This document shows, in pieces, positions 56,100 through 64,000 of a stretch of DNA of 64,000 bases. The DNA comes from Gaeumannomyces sp. JS-464 (taxonomy: Eukaryota; Ascomycota; Sordariomycetes; Magnaporthales; Magnaporthaceae): the NCBI GenBank assembly GCA_002197995.1, contig NGZR01000001.1:15519501-15583500 (forward strand), given 5' to 3'. The notes beneath the pieces are model-generated. The model worked only from the letters and a program-made list of their open reading frames with translations. It was not told the DNA's origin and searched no databases. A program made the translations under genes and the position numbers. Each line of letters starts with the position of its first letter. Position 1 is the stretch's first letter.

Positions 56100-58699
56100 T
56101 CAACCGCTCTTTGCCTTCCTCACGAATTCGCACATGCACGGGTGTGCCATCTTCAGGTTCAGCTCGACGCGGATCTGCTGCTCGGGCTGGCCGGCCGGGA
56201 TCCGGATCTCGGCGTACTCCTGGCAAATGCGTGCCAAGGCATACTCCATTTGCTGCTGCCCAAACACGCGACCGAGGCAGTGCCGTGGCCCACTGTTGTG
56301 CACGAGGATGGGATTCCTCCTGTCAGCTAGCCCGTCTTCTTTTTCCTCTTCTTTGTCCCTCTTCTCGCCCCCATTCCCTGGGTGGGCAGGGACACTCACT
56401 GGTTGTAGGGGATGAAGTGCCAGCGGTTGATGTTGGCATCCTCCCACCTCTCCGGGCGGAACTCGAGCGCATCCTCACCGTATATGTCCGTCCGTCGCTG
56501 GAGGCCACCGAGCGAGTAGACTGTGTATTTCTCTTGGTTAGCAAAACCGATTCCCTCCCGTCTTGGACAAAAGCCGAGGTTGCATTTTTTTTTTGCGACT
56601 GAAACCTACTGATTGTAGTGTCCTTGGCCACAGCCAGCGGCTTCTTGCCACTTTTGCCCCCGCCAACCGGCAGCGTGACATCATTTAGGGCCATGCGGAC
56701 GTTGAGTCCCACTTTACAGCTTGTCAGCATGGATCAAGGGAATACCGCACTACCTACCTAGGTATGAGGGCGCCCACGTAATGCAAGGTGGCACGCAGGC
56801 AAAACTCACATGGGTGGTACAGCCGGAAAGTCTCGTTTATCACTGATCGCACGTAGCCCAGCTGTCGGAGGTCGGCAGCCGTTGGTATGTTCGTGCCGCA
56901 ACTGTGATAGCATCCCGTTATTAGTCGTGTCTGTGGGGGAGGGAGTCACGCCACGCAATGAAAGGCGCTGCTACGAAATCGCCCTCCTGGAACTTACGTC
57001 TGAGCCACCTCTGCTTGCATCTTTCTCATGATGTGCGGGTGCTTTGCCATCATGAAGATGGCCCACGTGACAAGAATTGCCGAGGGGTCCTAAATGGGAG
57101 AAAATGCGGCCTCGGTCAATGGGAAAGAAAGGGGCCTGGGGTTGGTTCTGCGCCGGGGATTTGGCAGCGCACATACCTTTCCTCCCAGCATGATGGACAT
57201 CATGGACTCCTTGATATCCTAAAGACGGAAACCAGCCGCATTAGTGGCCGGATAATAAGGGGGTTTTCGTCATCCCGCCGAGGTCTCCCCACCTTGTGGC
57301 TTCTCTTCTGGCTAACCAGGTCATCGAGCATGTTGTAATCTTGGTCGGATTTCTCGGAAAGGTCCCTGGCGTAAGCCCTGTCGGCCACGCCTGTGGTGTA
57401 TGCGTTGAGCTCCCTGAGCGCCTTGGGGGCCAGGTATTTGTCTTTGACGTAGTATGCGTTCTTGCTATTTCCTCCTGCCTGTCAGTCTGGTCATCATCTA
57501 CATCGGCGCGGGGGGAGGGGCTGTCGCCGGAACGAACCCGAACAGCATGCGCGCCGTGTTGATAGGGTGCAGAGTGTCCATTGGCTTCCTGAATGGCGGC
57601 TCAGAAGTCAAGGAGCCGGCCGTCTCTCCGAAGAAGACGTCCGTCACCACATCGAGCTGGTAGCGATCTATGAGGTCAAACACCTCGACGGGTTTGCCCT
57701 GGTCGAAGCGGGCGAAGAGCTTCTGGCGTGCGACTCGGTCAGGTTGAGATCATTGGGTCTGAGCTTGGTAACCTGTATATAGCAAGTCAAGGTTTCCTGT
57801 CAGGAACAGCTGGAGCAGTTCGTCTGATGTCTCTGCAGACCCCTTGGATAATTATCAAGCACTCAGATGGCATGTCTGCATCTGACTTACATGTTCCCGG
57901 ATGCGGTCTTTGCTCCGGTGCCAGTCTTCGCCGTCAACTGTACCGCATTTCCGTCAGTATCGTCTCCCGGCGATATGGCAACGGCTGAAATAGCGCTGAA
58001 AATTCTAGCTTGATGGTCGCCAACATACCGACGAATATCTGAGTGTCGCCAAGCATATCACCCCAGATGCGCTTCGTGACCTCGCCTCTTCCAAAGCTCG
58101 ACCACTGTTGTTTGTTGAAACATGAGTGATACACAGGTTAGCTGCGGTACATGGACGCGGGTGCATGTAAAGATAGGCAGAGAGCAGAGTTTCGCAGACC
58201 TCGGTAGACATGATGGCCTTGATGTTGGCCGGCTCGTCGGTGAAGAGGAGGCTGGTGCCGAACATGCGTAGCTCGACCGTGTGACCAGGCACGGCATCGC
58301 ACCAGGTGTTGATCAGCTCGTAAAAGGAGAATCGGATGAACCGGTACATGGCGTAGACGGCCAAGTCCAGCCCTGACGACCAAGTCCCGCGTGTTTTTAG
58401 AAAACGCTTCATCCAGGACAAGAAGGCAGAGGGGACGCAGTCCGCAAGAGGAGCGACTCACCCAGGGGAGCCACGAAAGGGACCATCGGGGGCGGCAAGC
58501 CAAACTTTCGAAGCCTACGGTAGCGATTCCACCTCGCGGCATAGTCGACAATGTACGGTGTGAGGACGGCCAGCAAGCCATAAGCCAACCACTTCCCCAG
58601 GGTCGCCGCCTCCGGAGGAAGGGAGGATGGCGTTAGGCTCCTCATGGTGTCAAGCTTGGCACGGATTACCTCGTTGAGCTGGCTAGCCGTGGAGGGCAT
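56100..58699 (-). CDS. CYP52-like cytochrome P450 (cluster P450 no. 3)
   Basis: Fatty-acid/alkane hydroxylase-type P450. About ten exons, without a detected frame break. It has an N-terminal anchor (KWLAYGLLAVLTPYIVDYAA) and the C-helix DGEDWHRSKDRIREH. A region DRYQLDVVTDVFFGETAGSL is typical of CYP52. The I-helix reads MLGGKDPSAILVTWAIF across an exon junction, where the family has AGRDTT. ExxR is in INETFRLYHP, and the C-terminal half has VGLNVRMAL, FRPERWEDA and the heme loop FIPYNQGPRHCLGRVFG. CYP52 enzymes oxidise terminal or subterminal carbons of alkyl chains, which fits modification of a reduced polyketide chain. It is transcribed away from the PKS across a shared 1-kb promoter. Confidence 0.88.
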
Positions 58700-59725
58700 G
58701 ATGGTGGTAGCTGGATCGAGCGGCTACAAGCTAGAGAGCCTGAGAGACGGGGAGAAGTTCTTCGACCGAGCGGGAACCACACGACTACTCGAGTTGGGTT
58801 GAGGGTCCAAGAGCTCGAGGGCGATATACAAGTCCATCCATAGAGAAGCCCAAGTCACATACTTGAGCAAACTGGCAGCCGCGGGGGCTGTCCAGCGGTC
58901 CCTGTAGACATCTAGATGCGCTGCTCCTGGGATGCAGGCAGATGGAGCCCATGCAAGGAGTTCCTTGGACATGATGACTGCAGCAATCGAGGGAAGCTAC
59001 CAGAGGCGGCGGTACCACATCGGAATCGCCATGGGAATCAATACCTCCGAATTGTTCGAAACGCGACGGCGGTGCGAGGCAGATCGTTCGGAAGGCTTTT
59101 TCCGACATCTTTTTTTTGCCCCTTTCCTTCTCTTTGGTAGGGGCCATCAAAGTCTCGAGTTGCATCCGGTGGATTCTGGCCAATAACCTGACTCACTCGA
59201 AACCCTCCGGTGGGGTGTCGCCTTTCGGAGACCTCGCCTGTTCCCCTCGGAATCAGCTTAAAACCGCGCGCCACCACCACTACCGACGTCCACCCGCACG
59301 CCCTACTCGAACGCCGACCGGTTTAGATGCGTAACCTGTGTAGTTGCCGCACATGCGCATTCCATAGCTGACCAAAGGATCGGTTATCCATCCGAAAACG
59401 CCTGCAGAGGTCTGGCCGGCCCCCTTTAGCAGACTGCGCCGATCAAGCCGGGCCTCGGTCCCGGCTGGATTCGGCGAGAGAGAGGCTCAGGGGCTGACTG
59501 CTGGCTGGGCTGCAATGGGAAATGCAGGGTCTTTTCTCGGATGCCCCGTCGCCGCCAGGTAGACAGGTAGGCAGGCCATGGCGGCTTGGAGAGATGCAAG
59601 TATGATGTCGTGAATGCGACAGCAATAAAGAGCAATTGGTCCAATTCTGCCTACAGCACCAGACTTGCTCCCCTTGCCTTGACGTCTTCCAAGTACCGCA
59701 TGCCAGTCAAGGCCAGCGAGCATCC
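58700..59725. promoter_or_regulatory. Bidirectional promoter of the CYP52-like P450 and the HR-PKS, with two AflR-type sites
   Basis: Between the two divergent start codons, TCG-N5-CGA palindromes occur at 59056-59066 (TCGAAACGCGA) and 59307-59317 (TCGAACGCCGA). AflR-family regulators recognise this pattern, and an AflR-like gene lies in the cluster. Both sites have A instead of the preferred G/C at the fourth position, so they are imperfect matches to the published consensus. Confidence 0.45.
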
Positions 59726-62700
59726 ATGGTACCAGCACATTCCCCCACCCAGGGCAATGAGCCCATCGCCATCGTCGGGAGCGGCTGCCGCTTCCCCGGG
59801 GGCGCCAGCTCGCCCTCCAAGCTCTGGGAGCTGCTGCGCGACCCACGCGATGTCCTCCGCGAAATCCCCAAAGCCGCTTCGATGTCCGGGGCTTCTACCA
59901 TCCCGACCCCCAGTTCCCAGGACACAAACGTGAAGCACTCGTATCTGCTCGAGCAAGATGTGTCCCGCTTCGACGCCCAGTTCTTCAACATCACCGCGGC
60001 CGAGGCCGTCTCCATGGACCCCCAGCAGCGGCTCCTCCTCGAGACCGTGTACGAAAGCGTCGAGTCGGCAGGGCTGACCATGGAGGGCATGAAGGGCTCC
60101 AGCACTGCAGTCTACGTCGGCGTCATGTACACGGACTGGGAAGCCTTGCAATTCCGCGACCTGCAGCACGTGCCGACGTATCTGGCCACAGGTGAGTGCG
60201 ACCCAAGTCTGGCGGGAGCCCGTCTGCTGCTGCTGGCCCCCTGCTTACGTGTTCGCCATCGCGACGAGCAACAACACCAGGAAGCGCCCGCAGCATCGTC
60301 TCCAACAGAATCTCGTACTTCTTCGACTGGCACGGCCCGTCCGTAACTGTCGACACCGCCTGCTCCTCCAGCCTAGTGGCCGTGGACCAGGCCGTGCAGG
60401 CGCTGCGGGCCGGCCACGTTCGTGTGGCCCTGGCCGCCGGCACCAATCTCCTGCTGGGGCCGGAGCCCTACATCCACGAAAGCAAACTCAAGATGCTCTC
60501 TCCCGACGGCCGGTCGCGCATGTGGGACGCTGATGCCAACGGGTACGCTCGCGGAGACGGTGTCGCCGCCCTTGTCCTAAAACCCCTGAGCGCAGCATTG
60601 GCCGACGGTGATTTTGTCCAGGCTGTTATCAGAGAAACAGGGGTCAACCAGGACGGCCGCAGCCGTGGAATCACCATGCCCAGCGCCAAGGCGCAGACGG
60701 CCCTGATACGCGAGACGTACGCCAGGGCCGGTCTCGATCCGGCGGCGGCGGAGGACCGGTGCCAGTACTTCGAAGCCCACGGGACCGGCACTCCGGCGGG
60801 CGACCCTGTCGAGGCTGAAGCCGTGCACACTGCATTCTTCGAGGGTGCAGGAGCGGCGGGCTCGTCGCTCGAGGCCGAGCGTCGCCTGCCACTGTACGTC
60901 GGCTCGATAAAGACGGTTGTTGGCCACACGGAGAGCACGGCCGGCATCGCTGGCATACTCAAAGTGGTCCAGGCGATGAAGCATGGTTACATCCCCCGAA
61001 CATGCTCCTCAAACGCCTCAACCCCCAAGTGCTGCCCTTCTACCAGCATCTCCAAATCCCACAGGAACTTACCCCGTGGCCGCAGCCTCCCCCGGGCCAG
61101 CCGCGTCGTGCTAGGTAAGATAATGGCCATCCCATATCCGCCTAGGGCGGTCGCTGCGGCATCATAGCTGAGAAGTGCAACACAACAGTGTCAACAGCTT
61201 TGGGTTCGGAGGAACCAATGCACATGTCATTCTCGAGAGCCCGCATCCAGTCGAGCCACTGGGGGTGGGCCCGGCAAGTCCAGAAAGCACAGCACCCCTG
61301 ATGCGTGCGGCTGGAAATGTCTTCGCACCCTTCCTCTTCTCCGCCCAGTCAAAACAGTCCCTCCAGGCCAGCATCGCCGCTCACCTGGAGTACCTAGAAG
61401 CCTTCCCCGACACAGACCCCGGAGATCTTGCGTGGACGCTGCGTTCTCGCCGGTCGCGTCTCCCGCTGCGTGTGTCGCTGCCGGCGTCAGACATCCAGGT
61501 GCTGCGCTCCAACCTGGCAGGCCTGGCTGGCGATTTTCAACTGGACCAAAAGTCCGCCGGCGCCAGGTCCTCGAGCAGCAGCACGCCGCGGCTCCTTGGG
61601 ATCTTCACCGGACAGGGCGCCCAGTGGGCACGCATGGGCGCCGAACTGGTCCAGTGCTCAGAATATTATGTGGCAGGCAGGCTGGCCGAGCTGGACGACG
61701 TGCTCGCGCAGCTCCCTGGACCCGACCGCCCACCGTGGACTCTGCGGCAGGAGCTCCTGGCGGACGCATCGGCGAGCAACGTGGGCATGGCCTCTGTTGC
61801 CCAGCCGCTCTGCACCGCGGTCCAGGTCATACTCGTCGACCTCCTACGCCTCTGCGGCATAAGCTTCGCTGCCGTTGTTGGCCACTCGTCGGGCGAGATC
61901 GGCGCCGCGTATGCCTCGGGCTGCGTGTCGGCCCGCGAGGCCATCCGCATCGCATACTACCGCGGCCTTTACTCGCATCTGGCCGCGGTCCCGGCGGGAT
62001 CAAGGGCTCCATGCTGGCTGTCGGCACCACCTTCCAGGACGCCAAGGAGCTGTGCGAAGACGAGTATTTCGACGGCCGAGTGCGGGTTGCTGCATGCAAC
62101 TCGCCGTCGAGCGTGACTCTGTCTGGAGACGAGGACGCCATCGCCGAGATGGCCGACATTTTTGAGGACGAGAACAAGTTTGTCCGCCGGCTGCGAGTCG
62201 ACAAGGCGTACCATTCGCACCACATGGTCCCTTGCTCGCGGCCATACCTGGAAGCAATATCATCGGAGCCTCCATCCCCCGCCACGTCCCGGAGCGGATG
62301 CATCTGGGTCTCGAGCGTCGATCCCAGCCGCGCACTCGACGGTGCCGAGATCCCTGCCCAGTACTGGGTCGACAACCTCCTGTCTCCCGTCATGTTCAGC
62401 CAGGCAGTCGAGGAGGCCATGTCCCTCGGCCCCTTTGATGCAGCAATCGAGGTCGGGCCTCACCCGGCCCTTCGAGGGCCCGTCCGCGATACGGTCCAGA
62501 GCTTGAATATCGGACCCAACGTGGCTGGTCTCCCATACACGGGGTTGCTGCAACGAAACACCAACGCAACCCAGAGCATCTCTGCCGCTCTTGGGTACCT
62601 TTGGAGCAGTGTCGACAGTCTTGACATCGACTTTGATCAATATGAGCGCGCCTTGGGGGCCCGGCCTCCCACAGGTTCATCCCGGACCTGCCCTCGTACC

Positions 62701-64000
62701 AGTGGAACCACAGCCAGGGCTACTGGCACGAGTCCAGCCTGTCGCGCAGCCTTCGTCTCAGGGGCAATCCTGTTCATCCGCTCCTCGGTGATCTGCTACC
62801 ACAGAGCTCGCCGCACCGCCTCGAGTGGAAGAACATCCTGCGGCCTCAGGACCTTCCATGGGTCCATGACCACCGGATCCAAGGCCAGACGGTGTTCCCG
62901 GCTGCTGGATACGCAGCCAGCCATCGAGATGGTCCCATTTCTGGCAAATTCAGAGCCCGTCTTCCTCGTCGAGATAGACAATCTCACCAGGCCATGGTGT
63001 TCGAGAATGACGACCAGGAAGCCGGTATCGAGGTGCGGTCAGCCGTGGGCAACATTGACAGGAGTCAGCCTGGCTTCGTGAGAGGCAGATTCACCTACGA
63101 ATCATGCACCGATCCCTTGCAGTCCTTCAAGCTCGTAGCAAGCGGGGACATCTGCGTGAGCATTGGAGCGCCGTCTCCGGAGACCTTGCCGGCCACCGGA
63201 CGCCTCGACCCGTACATGATGGACGTGCCGGCCGAGACGGCGTATTCCGTTCTCGAGGACATCGGCTACGGCTACACAGGTCCATTCAAAGCTCTGTCGT
63301 CACTCAAGCGCAAGCTGGGCAAGGCGTCTGGGTCCCTCGCTGTTACTGCCCCCATCGAGAGCAACGGACAAGTCCTGTCCATCCACCCGGCCATGCTGGA
63401 TGCGGCCTTCCACTCCATAATCCTGGCTTTTAGCTACCCGAGGGACGGGCAGCTCTGGACGCTGCACTTGCCGACAAGCATCCGGAAGATCAGGCTGAAT
63501 CCAGCATTATGCGGGAGGCAGCTCTCGGGTTCGTCCGAGGTGCCCTTCGTCGCGTCCATGCCTCCCGAAGCCTACAGGCCGCCCCGTGCAGGCCGGACCG
63601 GGTTCCAGGGCGATGTCGAGATCCATAGTCCGTCGGGAGACCACTCGGTCTTGCAGGTGGAAGGACTGCACGTCGTGCCCTTCACCCCGGCGAGCGCTTC
63701 TGATGACCAGAAGGTCTTCTACGCACTAGACTGGGTCGACGCGGAACCCAGTGCAGACGTGCCCGAGGCTTACGCAGCAACAGCACAGGAGAAGGAGCTG
63801 GCCACGGTCCTCGAACGGGGAAGCTTCTTCTACCTGCGCCAGCTGGCCCAGCTCATCCCTGCCGACCACCCGGGGCGCAGCGACAAGTACAATGCCGCCT
63901 ACCTCAACTTCGCCTCCCATACCCAGACGCTGGCCCTGCAGGGCAAGCACCGCTATGCGCGCCGAGAGTGGGCTGAGGATTCCTTGCAAGACATTCTCGC
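59726..64000 (+). CDS. Highly reducing polyketide synthase, N-terminal part (KS-AT-DH; runs off the window)
   Basis: Iterative type I PKS. The start ATG at 59726 is followed by [19 protein letters not shown]. The KS domain has its active Cys in DTACSSSL (about 60350) and His in EAHGTGT and GHTESTAG. Then come the AT domain ([16 protein letters not shown], active Ser in [14 protein letters not shown], about 61885) and the DH domain ([14 protein letters not shown] with catalytic His, about 62870; Asp in [11 protein letters not shown], about 63395). The window ends before any MT, ER, KR or ACP. Introns are 60192-60280 and about 61121-61191. Frame breaks occur at 60993-60997, 61996-61998, 62660-62662, about 62913-62922 and 62986-62987, mostly one missing base in a G/C run. 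The trans-ER gene in the cluster suggests that its own ER is absent or inactive. Confidence 0.9.

Noticed and set aside
40669..64000. Calling the cluster a fumonisin cluster
   Set aside because: No oxoamine synthase, tricarballylic-ester NRPS or FUM3-type dioxygenase is visible, and a trans-ER and AflR-like regulator are not part of that locus. Only the LAG1 pair and the PKS/P450 content are shared.

Overview
The window is nuclear DNA of a filamentous ascomycete, most likely a Sordariomycete. Evidence: short GT..AG introns in nearly every gene, RIP-type (C-to-T and G-to-A) decay of transposons, and typical fungal families (DUF1996, Zn2Cys6 regulators, CYP52-like P450, HR-PKS). The exact genus cannot be fixed from sequence alone.

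Layout. 1-12.2 kb is an AT-rich, RIP-decayed transposon graveyard with three nested layers. A Mutator-like (MULE) transposase remnant appears to be split by a minus-strand Ty3/gypsy element (2486-11710; two LTRs and a perfect 5-bp target duplication TACGG). That element is itself interrupted by a pogo/Fot-like DNA transposon (7782-9645; 45-bp inverted repeats). A LINE ORF2 remnant follows (12.4-13.2 kb). 14.6-19.2 kb holds a DUF1996 secreted protein gene and a dead SNF2/HLTF-like helicase truncated by an AT-rich repeat. 21.8-27.3 kb carries an FAD monooxygenase fused to a polytopic membrane domain, a nitrilase remnant and a DAO-type flavin oxidase. 28.9-40.1 kb is more ordinary: an aspartic protease, a small coiled-coil protein, a conserved unknown protein, a broken Zn2Cys6 regulator and an IFI6/27-like protein.

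40.7 kb to the right edge is a polyketide gene cluster: Tri3-like acyltransferase, LovC-like trans-acting enoyl reductase, P450, AflR-like regulator, second P450, two ceramide synthase (LAG1/TLC) genes transcribed divergently, a CYP52-like P450, and a highly reducing PKS that runs off the window after its KS, AT and DH domains. Two ceramide synthase genes inside an HR-PKS cluster recall the self-protection genes of sphinganine-analogue toxin clusters (fumonisin FUM17/FUM18, AAL-toxin ALT7). Here, however, a trans-ER is present and no oxoamine synthase is seen. The inferred product is a reduced polyketide that acts on ceramide synthase, with one or both LAG1 genes giving self-resistance. One copy has an altered Lag1 motif.

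A caution for all gene models: ten genes contain about two dozen single-base frame breaks, mostly one base missing from a short G or C run, while active-site motifs stay intact. This looks like a systematic sequencing or assembly error rather than gene death, so spans are given and frame breaks are noted per gene.
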